A stretch of 64,000 bases of DNA from a bacterium (GTDB lineage Bacteria > Bacteroidota > Ignavibacteria > Kapaibacteriales > UBA2268), in contig JANJTB010000026.1 of assembly GCA_024711295.1 (NCBI GenBank), positions 172,957-236,956 of the forward strand. The letters run 5' to 3'. Under the pieces are notes generated by a model, which saw only the letters and a program-made list of their open reading frames with translations, ran no database searches and had not been told where the DNA came from. Every line of letters starts with the position of its first letter. Positions within the stretch are counted from its first letter, which is position 1. This document shows, one piece after another, positions 7,895 to 16,098 of the stretch. The translations under genes and the position numbers were made by a program.

Positions 7895-10800
7895 ATGGCA
7901 CAGAATAAGTACAGCGTAGTGATAGATTTTCTTTTGCAGTTCACTAATGACCCAAGCAAATTAAATGCATTAGCAGAGCAGACTAAGAAAATTTTGGGTA
8001 CTATTGAACCGGACATTGAATTTAATGTTGATGACTTCAAGAATCAACTTAAAGGTGTAGCCGAGTACATGAAGAGCTTTAGTGTTTCTGCAGATGATTT
8101 GCAAAAAGCATTCGACAATATTGATGTTGAAATGAATGGTGAAGCTGCGAAGAAAACCCTTAATGAATTGCTTAATATGAGCAAGGATTTTGACAATATT
8201 GACTTAAGCGAGTTTGAAAAAGCCCTTGAGGATATGAGCGCAGAGGATATTGACAAATTTCAAAAATCTCTTGAAGATCTGATGGAGAACTTTGATGCGG
8301 ATGTTGCTGAAAAGTTTGGTAAAGAAATGTCTGAGGCGATGAAGAATGGTAGAGTAGAGATAGAGAAGATTATAGGCAAAGGTAAAGAACAGCTTATCCT
8401 TATGGAGAGTAACGGCAAGAAAGGGACAGACGCATACAATAAGATAGAGAAAGAAATCAAGGAAGCTGAAAAGGCATTAGACAATCTTAATAACACCTCG
8501 GGTAAAACAGGTAAATCCTTCGGTGAACGTATGGCAACATTCGGCTTAGCAGCACAGGGATTGAATACATTGGTTGATACAGTGTCGCAAATTTCTGAGC
8601 CCTTTGCTCAATTGGACACGGCGACGCAATCAATGAAAACTTTGGGTGATGAAGCTGCTGAGATGGCTCCGAGATTACGTGAAGCAGCAATAACTATGAG
8701 CAAAGATTTACCTTTTGGTGCAGCCGAGATACAGGCAGCAATGACCGACGCCCTTGCATCCGGTGTACAAGGCGGAGAAGAAGGATTAAAGAATTTCGCT
8801 GAGACTGCATCTAAACTTGCTATTGGTGGTGGTGCAGAATTGGGCTCTGTTGTCAAAGGGTTGGGGGCTACTCTCAATGCCTTTGGCGAGACATCGGAAG
8901 AAACAGGCAGATATGCCGATTATATGTTCAACATTGTGAATGCGGGTGTAACTACTATTGATGAATTAAACTCCAATTTATCTGGTGTCACTCCGACAGC
9001 TGCAGCAATGGGGCTGTCCTTTGATAAGGTCGGGGGTTCACTTGCATTGATGACTCAAAAAGGTGTTCCAACAGCTCAATCCGTAACAAAATTAAACTCA
9101 TTATTGGTTGAGTTAGCAAAACCATCTGCGGGGGTAAGTAGTGCTTTGGAGGCTGCAGGAATAAGCATGGAAGACTTCCATAAGATGATAGCTGATGATG
9201 ATTTAGTAGGTGCTTTATCGACATTACAGAAAGGGTTTGAGAAAACAGGAAAGACTGCTACACAATCATTTTCGAGCTCTGAAGCTGGAGCAGCTTTCAA
9301 TATCCTTATGGGTGATGTTAACATGTTGCAGGAATCTCTGGACTTCGTTTCGAATACTGTTGGTTCAACTGAAAATGCTTATGAAAAAATGGGAGATTCA
9401 ATCGAGGTTAAAACTAAGCAGATGAAGGCATCCATGGACGCATTTATCATCGGAACTGTTGACAGCCTTGGAAGTTTTGGACCAGCATTTATAACATTCA
9501 GTCAATCCTTAAGTTCTATTGCACCGCAGATTACTGCATTAAGCGGGCTTAATAGTATCATTCCTGAAGGTACTCTAGACAAGGTAAAGAATCTATCTGT
9601 AAGTTTTGGTAAGAACCTTGCAGGAGGATTAGGAATTGCAACTACGGGTATGAAAGCGTTCACGGTATCTTTGATGACCAACCCTATTGTCTTGACGGCG
9701 GCGGCGGTTGCCGGTCTTGTGGTGGGGCTCTCTGCCCTATCTGACGCCCTTCATGAGACGGCAGCAGAAAAACTTGAGCAGGTAAAAGCAGAGAAAGAAT
9801 CATTACAGATTCAGACGGAGACTGTTAAGAAACAGGAAACTCTAGCTCAAAGAAACATGAATCTCGTTTCTACTTTCAAAGAAATGGGTGCTTCAGCTAT
9901 GCAGAACAAAGAGCTTATGCTTAGTTTAGCGAAAGCGTATCCTGGCGTCATTGATATGACAAAAAGCTACGGTTGGAATCTGAATCAGCTGATGGAAGCA
10001 TCCAATAAGACTGAGGGTGAGCTTAGTAAAATGTCTGAGCAGCTTTCGAATTTAGAATTGAAAAGGATTGACTTGCAGCTCAAAGAATTCAAGGTTGAGG
10101 CAGGAGTGGCTAAGGAAGAGGTTGAAAATGCTCTTACTGATGCATTGATTTCTGATAAGACATGGCTGAATCCTGTTGGCAAGGCGGGTGAATTTCTTGG
10201 TGAAGCATTGTTCGGTTCGAGTTTGTCCAGGGACCAAGCGGAAAAGAGTGTAAAGAAATATACTGATGCGCTATACAAGGCATCTACCGAAGATGAAGTC
10301 AGGCAAGCAGGACTTAATTTCCAGATGGCTCTATATGATGATGAGTCATTTGCAGCTATGTCTGAGGAACAGAAAAACCAACAGGTAGCAAATATAGATA
10401 AGATGATGGAGAGCCTTATTAACAGCAAGAAATATGCAGCCGAAATGGATGGTAAGTTTGCAAAGGAGAGGTTATCACAAGGCAAGAGCGAGGAAGATGT
10501 AATTAAAGCTATAATGAAAGAACGAAAGAAAAACAGAGATGAAGCAGAGAAGATTGTCAAAGCAGCAAAAGAAGAGCTTAAAACAGCAAAGAATACCAAG
10601 CAGGAACTTGACGAACAGGCAAAGCGAAGAGAACTATTAGGGACATTAGCATCCGAACAGCTTAAAGGTGCTACTGAAGAATATGGAAAGGCGACGGATG
10701 AAATAACTACTCTTGAGATAAAAAGGAAAGAGGCAATAGCTTCGGGAAACAAAGAAAAAGCAAAGGAATATGAGCAGGAACTTAAAAATTTAGATGTCAC

Positions 10801-12727
10801 AGCTTCGAGCAGCAGAAAGAAGATTGATTCTATTCAAAAAGTGCAGGAAGCAGTGAGGAAAAGATATGAGAAAGAAAAGCAGGAATCAAAACCTGCTCTC
10901 GATATTGTGAAAGAGAAAATGGGATACTATGAGAGAGAAAAGCAATATCTCATTCAAATAGCAGAAATTGATGCACGCAGGCAAAAACTTAAAATTGGTC
11001 AGGATGTTAATGAGGTTGACAGCTACAAGCTCGCACTCGAAAAGCTTAACGTTCAGAAGCAAATTAACGCTGAGTGGATCAAGGAGTTACAAGCAAAGAA
11101 TTTGATACAAGAAGCTGATAATGAATTTGGATTCGAGCCAAGTGTTAATCTTAAGAAAGAGCAGAAGGAAGAAATAATAAGTCAGCTAAGAGCAATAAAG
11201 CTATCATTGGAATCAAGCGAGGTAGCTGTTTTGGATTATGATATAGATATTTCCAAGGCAAAGGAAGAACTTGAGAAAGAGCTTGAATCAATGAAGTTAG
11301 ATGATTTGAAGTTCAAGATTGAAACCGATTCATTAGAACCTGAGGAATTCGATAAGATAAAAGAAAATCTTAGAATTAAGACAGGTGAAATTGAGGCACT
11401 TCTGGAGGCTTCAAAAAATAGGATTACTGCTATTGAAGAGCAGAAAAGGAAAGAACTGCAAAAGGATGGCATTAGTGATGAACAGATTAAGCAGTTAAGT
11501 ACCAAATTTGATTTGGAATTGAATTTGGAGCAAAAGAATAACATTGAGTTAGTGAAGCTTCAGACTGAAAATTCAGAGAAAAGGAATGAAATCCTAAACT
11601 CATATTTTGATTCTCGATTTGAAATTACTAACACGAGGTTAGAAAAGGAGCTACAGAAATTTCAGGAAAATTATGATAAGCAACTTGAAAGTATCGGCGA
11701 ACTCACGGCGGCATGGGACAATGCAACAAATATGCGTTACGACAAAGAGCAGTCAAGCTCTATTTCAGCCCTTGACAGCGAGAAGGAGCGTAAGTTAAAG
11801 CAGCTTGAAGCATTAAGCCAGGCTGAGATGTTTTCAACGATAAACCTTGAGAAACGAAAGGCAGAGATTGAGGAAGAATACCAGAATAAAAGGTATGAGC
11901 AAGAAGAAGAGTTCCGGAAAAAACGCATTGTCCAGGAAGCTCTCAGCAAGGGATTACAGGTTGAGATAGAAAGAAAGAAACAGCTCGATATAAGTTCCAT
12001 TCAGTTAGAGCAGATTCAAGCTGAATTAGAGATGCTTGAGAGTAAGGAAATTAATGGACAGAAGTTAAGTATTTCTGAGAAAATGCGAGTAAGTGAGCTT
12101 GAATCTATGCTAGACAAGGTAACAGATGTAATTACAACGAAATCGAATACTTGGGATTCTCTTTATAGTGTAGCAGGAGAAAGTATTTCATCCGGCATTA
12201 CAGAGTTATTTGCAGGGAATTCTGAGGCAATGGTTGAATCTTTCAGAGATTTGCTCGGTCAACTTTTTGGAGTTGCAGCAGAGGCTCTTTATGTAAAGAT
12301 TGATGAAGCAGTCTTGAGTTTGGTTTTAGATTATTTGAGTAAGTCATTTGGCGACCCTCTTACGAAGTTAGCCTTTGCCCCGATATTACAGGCAACAGCC
12401 AGAGGGGCTATCCGTGCATTAGCAAATCCTATCATTGAAGGTCTGTTGAGCTTTTCTACAGGTGGTCGAATAGACCAGCCGACCATGGCTGTTATCGGTG
12501 ATGGTTCAAGATTAGGTTCAATAAACAGAGAATGGATTTTCAATGATGAACAGTTAAGACAAGTGGTTGGAATGGCATCTATGAATTCAAGCACTCAGAT
12601 AACAAAAGAGTTAAGGAATGTCAGAGATGCTGTTAGTCAGCAAAAATTAGTGATGGAAGTACAGGGAGAGCAACTTAGAATTTTGATGAAGAGAGCAGAA
12701 ATTTCAAATAGAGCGAGAGCATTTTAG
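7895..12727 (+). CDS. phage tail tape measure protein, TP901 family
   Basis: A 1610-residue protein that sets tail length and is ejected with the DNA. The N-terminal 220 residues are charged coiled coil. The TP901-type core follows at about 230-540, with the recognisable segments AQLDTATQSMKTLG, LPFGAAEIQAAMTDALASG and DELNSNLSGVTPTAAAMGLS. A hydrophobic segment (VLTAAAVAGLVVGLSAL) lies near residue 600. Long Lys/Glu-rich coiled coil fills about 620-1430. The C-terminus contains the typical TGGRIDQPTMAVIGDGSR near 1523-1540. It starts 3 bases after the frameshifted chaperone frame ends and is the last structural gene before a terminator. At about 1.5 angstrom per residue the tail would be near 240 nm. 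Confidence 0.93.
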   Translation: MAQNKYSVVIDFLLQFTNDPSKLNALAEQTKKILGTIEPDIEFNVDDFKNQLKGVAEYMKSFSVSADDLQKAFDNIDVEMNGEAAKKTLNELLNMSKDFDNIDLSEFEKALEDMSAEDIDKFQKSLEDLMENFDADVAEKFGKEMSEAMKNGRVEIEKIIGKGKEQLILMESNGKKGTDAYNKIEKEIKEAEKALDNLNNTSGKTGKSFGERMATFGLAAQGLNTLVDTVSQISEPFAQLDTATQSMKTLGDEAAEMAPRLREAAITMSKDLPFGAAEIQAAMTDALASGVQGGEEGLKNFAETASKLAIGGGAELGSVVKGLGATLNAFGETSEETGRYADYMFNIVNAGVTTIDELNSNLSGVTPTAAAMGLSFDKVGGSLALMTQKGVPTAQSVTKLNSLLVELAKPSAGVSSALEAAGISMEDFHKMIADDDLVGALSTLQKGFEKTGKTATQSFSSSEAGAAFNILMGDVNMLQESLDFVSNTVGSTENAYEKMGDSIEVKTKQMKASMDAFIIGTVDSLGSFGPAFITFSQSLSSIAPQITALSGLNSIIPEGTLDKVKNLSVSFGKNLAGGLGIATTGMKAFTVSLMTNPIVLTAAAVAGLVVGLSALSDALHETAAEKLEQVKAEKESLQIQTETVKKQETLAQRNMNLVSTFKEMGASAMQNKELMLSLAKAYPGVIDMTKSYGWNLNQLMEASNKTEGELSKMSEQLSNLELKRIDLQLKEFKVEAGVAKEEVENALTDALISDKTWLNPVGKAGEFLGEALFGSSLSRDQAEKSVKKYTDALYKASTEDEVRQAGLNFQMALYDDESFAAMSEEQKNQQVANIDKMMESLINSKKYAAEMDGKFAKERLSQGKSEEDVIKAIMKERKKNRDEAEKIVKAAKEELKTAKNTKQELDEQAKRRELLGTLASEQLKGATEEYGKATDEITTLEIKRKEAIASGNKEKAKEYEQELKNLDVTASSSRKKIDSIQKVQEAVRKRYEKEKQESKPALDIVKEKMGYYEREKQYLIQIAEIDARRQKLKIGQDVNEVDSYKLALEKLNVQKQINAEWIKELQAKNLIQEADNEFGFEPSVNLKKEQKEEIISQLRAIKLSLESSEVAVLDYDIDISKAKEELEKELESMKLDDLKFKIETDSLEPEEFDKIKENLRIKTGEIEALLEASKNRITAIEEQKRKELQKDGISDEQIKQLSTKFDLELNLEQKNNIELVKLQTENSEKRNEILNSYFDSRFEITNTRLEKELQKFQENYDKQLESIGELTAAWDNATNMRYDKEQSSSISALDSEKERKLKQLEALSQAEMFSTINLEKRKAEIEEEYQNKRYEQEEEFRKKRIVQEALSKGLQVEIERKKQLDISSIQLEQIQAELEMLESKEINGQKLSISEKMRVSELESMLDKVTDVITTKSNTWDSLYSVAGESISSGITELFAGNSEAMVESFRDLLGQLFGVAAEALYVKIDEAVLSLVLDYLSKSFGDPLTKLAFAPILQATARGAIRALANPIIEGLLSFSTGGRIDQPTMAVIGDGSRLGSINREWIFNDEQLRQVVGMASMNSSTQITKELRNVRDAVSQQKLVMEVQGEQLRILMKRAEISNRARAF

Positions 12728-12779
12728 CAATGATATAACATCTACCGGACCCACCTCAGAACACATCTCCTAACACCGT

Positions 12780-12804
12780 AGCTCGTAGAAATACGAGCTT
12801 TTTT
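12780..12804 (+). terminator. rho-independent terminator after the tail operon
   Basis: AGCTCGTA at 12780-12787 pairs perfectly with TACGAGCT at 12792-12799 around a GAAA tetraloop and is followed by a T run to 12804. It lies 53 bases after the tape measure stop and ends the late structural transcript. Confidence 0.9.
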
Positions 12805-13179
12805 ATGTATATCAATTATGAGGCCAAACTAAGCGAAAAAAATAACTTATTTTCTGGCATACTGTTTGCTAAGTCACGTAAATTCAATAATTTAAACCAC
12901 TTAGGGACAAGCCTCATAAATGGGATTTAAGCCCTGTTCTCGATGTATCATATCTATTAATATTTACTTCTGATGGTGTAGCCGTAAACCCTTATCAATA
13001 CTAAGTTTACGTTTTATAGTTTTTTGGTTACGAAGTCTCTAAGGTGATTTTGGTGGATTTTTGCCAAAGTTATCAAATTTGAGGCCAAAAAATATTTTTT
13101 CAGCTAAAAATAAATCATAAAAAAATAAATAAATATTTTCATAAATACTTGAAATATAAAGAGTTATAAGAAAATATTA
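12805..13179. other. non-coding phage region without a convincing gene
   Basis: About 375 bases between the tail operon terminator and the promoter of the small-gene operon. It is A+T-rich. The 9-base word GAGGCCAAA occurs twice (about 12821 and 13081). A 41-codon open frame at 12805-12930 begins directly at the terminator T run, has no ribosome binding site and is not accepted as a gene. No tRNA or clear RNA gene is seen. Confidence 0.5.
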
Positions 13180-13241
13180 TTTGGTCAAAAGGTAAAAATA
13201 TATTACTTTTACATCATAAGTAATTGTAATTTCAATTACTT
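13180..13241 (+). promoter_or_regulatory. Bacteroidota-type promoter with overlapping palindromic operator
   Basis: TTTG at 13180-13183 and TACTTTTA at 13204-13211 are spaced by 20 bases, close to the Bacteroidota consensus TTTG and TAnnTTTG. Immediately downstream, where transcription would start, AAGTAATTG (13218-13226) and CAATTACTT (13233-13241) form a perfect 9-bp inverted repeat. A third related half-site ATTACTT overlaps the -7 element (13202-13208). The layout suggests repressor control of the small-gene operon beginning at 13279. Confidence 0.6.
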
Positions 13242-13278
13242 AAATAATATTTAACAACAAATTTAAAGGACTTAAAAG

Positions 13279-13512
13279 ATGAGTGATTTATCAATTATCG
13301 AGCAACTGAAAGAGATTCAATTCGAGATTGAAAGTCTGGTTGATGAGGCGATGAACTTGATACCCGAAGGACAAGCGAAAGAGAGAGCGAAATCCTATTG
13401 GATGCCTCACATCATTACTGCATTAAAAAACGAACATCAATGGCTTGGTGGTTCGATGGTGACTATGGAAGACACAATCAACGAATTAGAAAAGGGTAAC
13501 GAAAATGACTAA
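13279..13512 (+). CDS. small hypothetical phage protein
   Basis: A 77-residue, acidic, helical protein with no recognised domain. It starts 14 bases after an AAAGGA-type site and overlaps the next gene by 8 bases. It is the first gene behind the promoter/operator at 13180-13241. The coupled partner and control region suggest a real early or lysogeny-related gene. The function is unknown. Confidence 0.55.
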   Translation: MSDLSIIEQLKEIQFEIESLVDEAMNLIPEGQAKERAKSYWMPHIITALKNEHQWLGGSMVTMEDTINELEKGNEND

Positions 13513-13711
13513 GAGAGTTAAAGTGTTTCTACCGAGCTTAATTGAGGCGGCGGTATATGAAGACCAAAAGCAATTTGAGAATTTTAATTTTGACAACTTC
13601 GTAACAGGTGATGAGATTTACTTGAAAAACGGCGGAGTGGTTTATTTCGGGTTTGCTACTGAAAATGAAGTAGTGACAGTTCTTGACAAAAATGTATTAT
13701 TAGCAGATTAA
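13505..13711 (+). CDS. small hypothetical phage protein
   Basis: A 68-residue acidic protein that begins inside the end of the previous gene (8-base overlap). It has strand-rich segments such as EIYLKNGGVVYFGFATENE and could be a small SH3-like or beta-barrel fold, but no family is recognised. It ends just before an A run and a strong hairpin (13718-13745). It is probably co-expressed with the 13279 gene. Confidence 0.55.
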   Translation: MTKRVKVFLPSLIEAAVYEDQKQFENFNFDNFVTGDEIYLKNGGVVYFGFATENEVVTVLDKNVLLAD

Positions 13712-13717
13712 AAAAAA

Positions 13718-13745
13718 AGAGCCCTTGTGGGAAATCAGGGGCTCT
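13718..13745 (-). terminator. strong hairpin with minus-strand terminator polarity
   Basis: AGAGCCC at 13718-13724 pairs with GGGCTCT at 13739-13745 around a 14-base loop. The run of A before the left arm (13710-13718) would read as a U tract on the minus strand, whereas no T run follows on the + strand. It therefore looks like a terminator for leftward transcripts, although no minus-strand gene is visible here. On the + strand it could still act as a processing or attenuation hairpin between two small genes. Confidence 0.5.
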
Positions 13746-13761
13746 AAGTGAAATATTTAAA

Positions 13762-13783
13762 TAATATTTTTAAAGGTTAAAAA
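13762..13783 (+). repeat. 22-base leader repeat, copy 1
   Basis: A sequence of the form TAATATTTTTAAAGG followed by TTAAAAA stands directly before the 13786 start codon. The same 22 bases recur at 17638-17659 before another very small gene. It contains the AAAGG that would serve as ribosome binding site. A duplicated translation or promoter leader is the simplest reading. Confidence 0.7.
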
Positions 13784-13785
13784 AA

Positions 13786-13953
13786 ATGACGCAGGAAAGA
13801 GAGAATTATTTAATAGAAGTCGCTAATGACTTCGGTGTTGATGAGTATATCGTTTTCAGCCTTGCAGAAGTGTTAGGTGAAGATGAAGATTATGATGGTC
13901 TTATTATGACTTTAGAGGATTTGTCAGAAGTTGAATTCTGGGGAGGTATGTGA
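13786..13953 (+). CDS. 55-residue acidic phage protein
   Basis: The frame starts MTQERENYLIEVANDFGVDE and ends EFWGGM, stopping with TGA at 13951-13953. It has an upstream AAAGG at a suitable distance and shares its last base with the first base of the next start (TGATG). It is strongly acidic in the middle (GEDEDYDG). Such short acidic proteins in phages are sometimes DNA mimics or inhibitors, but no family is recognised and no function can be claimed. Confidence 0.55.
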   Translation: MTQERENYLIEVANDFGVDEYIVFSLAEVLGEDEDYDGLIMTLEDLSEVEFWGGM

Positions 13954-14120
13954 TGTATATGATGAAGCTTGATGAAGAGCAGGTAAGAGAAATGTATTAC
14001 ATAAGAGAGGAAATGAAAAAATACGGAGTTAAAAAGCCCATCAGTAAACAGGTACGTGAGGCAATAGAAAAGCATATCCGAGAGCAAAAAGAAAAGCTCT
14101 GGGAGAATGCAGATGACTAA
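13953..14120 (+). CDS. 55-residue basic phage protein
   Basis: The frame begins MYMMKLDEEQVREMYYIREE and ends EKLWENADD with TAA at 14118-14120. Its start overlaps the previous stop (TGATG) and its 3' end overlaps the start region of the 14107 gene, so the three genes are coupled. The middle (KKPISKQVREAIEKHIREQ) is basic and helical, reminiscent of small DNA-binding or recruitment proteins, but no family is recognised. Confidence 0.55.
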   Translation: MYMMKLDEEQVREMYYIREEMKKYGVKKPISKQVREAIEKHIREQKEKLWENADD

Positions 14121-14421
14121 GACAAACAGCGGGGCGAAAGCCCCGCATACTTCTGCGGTAAATAAGGGGCACGGGGTATATTCCATTAAAGAGGCGTGTG
14201 AGATATTGGGTATTAGCCGGACAGGACTTCAATACTACAGGCTCGGTGGTGAATATAAAAACAAGTATAAGGGTAAGGTGAGGGTATATCAGATTAAGCC
14301 CTTACTCAATTATGGTGAAGATTGGTTTTACTGTCCGAATAAAAAACGGATTCTAATTACAGAAAATGGAATAAAGAAGATTTCCACACCACATCTACTT
14401 TTCAACAAATCAAGTTATTGA
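14107..14421 (+). CDS. winged-helix / excisionase-like DNA-binding protein
   Basis: A 104-residue protein. Residues 25-95 contain a helix-turn-helix of the MerR/excisionase type (YSIKEACEILGISRTGLQYY) followed by a basic wing (KNKYKGKVRVYQ). Proteins of this type act as recombination directionality factors or small repressors in mobile elements. Two in-frame ATGs (14107 and 14113) compete. The 14113 start is equally plausible because both lie in the end of the previous gene. The first 24 residues look unstructured and are encoded across a GC-rich hairpin. It ends the small-gene operon. It is a candidate regulator for the palindromes at 13202-13241, which is inference. Confidence 0.7.
   Translation: MQMTKTNSGAKAPHTSAVNKGHGVYSIKEACEILGISRTGLQYYRLGGEYKNKYKGKVRVYQIKPLLNYGEDWFYCPNKKRILITENGIKKISTPHLLFNKSSY
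14129..14146 (+). repeat. GC-rich perfect hairpin with GAAA tetraloop
   Basis: GCGGGGC (14129-14135), GAAA, GCCCCGC (14140-14146) form a very stable stem-loop inside the 5' end of the regulator gene. The surroundings are A+T-rich and no T run follows, so it is not a normal terminator. It may affect translation initiation of the regulator or mark a small inserted hairpin. Confidence 0.6.
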
Positions 14422-14465
14422 AATATTTTTGTAGAATTTGTTAGGTTAATGTAAAAAAAGTTTTA

Positions 14466-14473
14466 TAATTTTG
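14466..14473 (+). promoter_or_regulatory. -7 promoter element before the nuclease gene
   Basis: TAATTTTG matches the Bacteroidota -7 consensus TAnnTTTG and lies 38 bases before the ATG at 14511. The -33 element is weak (TTAG at 14441-14444). It would make the cargo genes from 14511 onwards independent of the phage operon upstream. Confidence 0.5.
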
Positions 14474-14510
14474 CAGTATAAATTTTCAGTAAATTTTCTA
14501 AAAAAATATT

Positions 14511-15488
14511 ATGCTCAAAATATTTTGCTTTTTATTATTGCTTTTAACCTCACAGGAACTATTAAGCAATCCTATCAATACAGAGCTTGGGACACCTAAG
14601 TCTGCCGAAGCTCTCGAAGTAGTGACACACTTTGAATTTTCTTCAGGTTTCCATTGTGACTATGGAATACCCCTTTGGGTTTCCTACAACCTCAATAAAG
14701 AGTGGTTCGGTGACGTACCACGCTGGAGCAAAAACTTTATGCCAGACTCGTCACTTCCAACAGAATGCTGGATAAGACACTCTGACTATACCAATTCCGG
14801 ATACGACAGAGGGCACATGGTAAGAAGTGAAGAACGGACACGGACAGCCGAAGAGAACCGTAAGACATTTTTAACGTCCAACATCATTCCGCAGAAACCT
14901 GAGCTCAACCAACAGACATGGCTCAAAATGGAATACTATGCAGAGAAACTTGCAAAGGATTCTCTCAAAGAGATGTTTATCTATGCGGGACCAATCTTTG
15001 CCAAGGATAAGCCTGTTACGATGTATAACAATAAGGTTGCTATTCCTGACAGCTGTTATAAGATTATCGTAGTAATGCCTTCGGGTTCAACCTTAAATGA
15101 TGTCAATGAGAACACAGAAGTCATTGCTTGCGTGTTCCCGAATAATGACGCTAATGTCAAGAATTTCGACTGGACTACTTTCAAGACTTCTGTTTATCAT
15201 ATAGAGCAGAGCACAGGACTTGACTTCCTTGATAACGTTCCTGATAATATCGAGGCAATCCTTGAAGGCAGACCAACGAGCGTGCTTGACAATATTGATA
15301 GTGGGATGCTTATATATCCAAATCCTGCAAGTGACTATGTAGTGGTACCGGTTGAGAATTATACTGTTTATAATTCCTTTGGGATGGTGATGGGTAACTA
15401 TACTTCATCACAGCTTGACGTGAGTGGATATCCACAAGGGGTATATTTTGTGAAAGGTGAAAATTCAATTTTAAAATTTATAAGGTAG
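14511..15488 (+). CDS. secreted DNA/RNA non-specific endonuclease with T9SS sorting domain
   Basis: A 325-residue nuclease of the NUC (Serratia/NucA) type, expected to cut DNA and RNA outside the cytoplasm. Residues 1-19 are a signal peptide (IFCFLLLLLTSQELLS). The catalytic signature DRGH is at 99-102 with H102 as general base, and the metal-binding context TSNIIPQ is at 122-128. From about 264 a type IX secretion sorting domain follows (IYPNPASDYVVV, then SGYPQGVYFVKGE near the end, finishing in FIR). It therefore needs the Sec system and the host's T9SS. It has its own -7 element upstream and is followed after 9 bases by the next cargo gene. Finding a T9SS substrate inside a prophage is unusual and suggests lysogenic conversion. 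Confidence 0.9.
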   Translation: MLKIFCFLLLLLTSQELLSNPINTELGTPKSAEALEVVTHFEFSSGFHCDYGIPLWVSYNLNKEWFGDVPRWSKNFMPDSSLPTECWIRHSDYTNSGYDRGHMVRSEERTRTAEENRKTFLTSNIIPQKPELNQQTWLKMEYYAEKLAKDSLKEMFIYAGPIFAKDKPVTMYNNKVAIPDSCYKIIVVMPSGSTLNDVNENTEVIACVFPNNDANVKNFDWTTFKTSVYHIEQSTGLDFLDNVPDNIEAILEGRPTSVLDNIDSGMLIYPNPASDYVVVPVENYTVYNSFGMVMGNYTSSQLDVSGYPQGVYFVKGENSILKFIR

Positions 15489-15497
15489 GATTAAATT

Positions 15498-16097
15498 ATG
15501 GCATGTCTAACAAATAGTTGTATAGAGTATTTAACAGCCTTTGGCACAATAGCAACGGTAATAGTTGCTTTGTTTAAGGATGAAATTAAAAATTTTTTTT
15601 GGAAACCAAAAGCCGACATTGAATTTAACTACAAGTACCTGAATTACTTTAAAAATAATAAAATTAATATGTTTATTCGTGTTGCCAACAAAACAAGGGC
15701 GCTCAAGTATCCATTGAGAGAAGCTACACTTTATTTAACTAGCCTGATTGATGTAACGGATGATAATCAACCTGAGGCTCTTATTAGTATCCCAACACCA
15801 TTAGCTTACTGGGATTACGATAATACTAATGTTAGTGAATTCATCACTGAAACAAATATTAATGCTTATGCATATATAAAATTCTGTGAGTTTCAATCAA
15901 CAAATTGTGGACGCATTTGTTCTTCTGTGCATTCGAAAATTACTATTGCATCTGGGAAAAAATATAAAATTGGTTTTATGATTGATGCGAACAATTTTGT
16001 CAGTAAAGATATAACTTATATTTTGGAATGGAAAAAAGGATTCCAAAATAATGATTTAGATATTGATAAGAATATTATTTTTAAAAGGATTACTTAA
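15498..16097 (+). CDS. one-pass membrane protein of unknown function
   Basis: A 199-residue protein. Residues 11-27 (YLTAFGTIATVIVALFK) form one membrane segment, followed by EIKNFFWKPKADIEF and a strand-rich soluble domain. Proteins with this N-terminal layout (a short membrane anchor and a W-x-P-K junction) recur as uncharacterised proteins in bacterial accessory regions. It sits 9 bases after the nuclease and 1 base before the methyltransferase start, in the same strand and presumably the same transcript. It could be a membrane effector or sensor of the defence block. No family is named. Confidence 0.6.
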   Translation: MACLTNSCIEYLTAFGTIATVIVALFKDEIKNFFWKPKADIEFNYKYLNYFKNNKINMFIRVANKTRALKYPLREATLYLTSLIDVTDDNQPEALISIPTPLAYWDYDNTNVSEFITETNINAYAYIKFCEFQSTNCGRICSSVHSKITIASGKKYKIGFMIDANNFVSKDITYILEWKKGFQNNDLDIDKNIIFKRIT

Positions 16098-16098
16098 C

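Noticed and set aside
9985..10800. Long minus-strand open frame (271 codons) inside the tape measure gene
   Set aside because: It is extremely rich in Ser, Phe and Leu and mirrors the Lys/Glu coiled coil of the plus-strand gene, with no domain or ribosome binding site.
12805..12930. 41-codon plus-strand frame after the tail terminator
   Set aside because: It starts at the terminator T run, lacks a ribosome binding site and has no recognisable sequence.
13890..14232. Two minus-strand frames opposite the small phage genes
   Set aside because: They oppose three coupled plus-strand genes and have shadow-like hydrophobic composition.
16063..16098. Upstream start for the methyltransferase
   Set aside because: It lies inside the preceding gene. 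ATG 16099 has an AGGA site and gives the usual N-terminus directly before the catalytic core.
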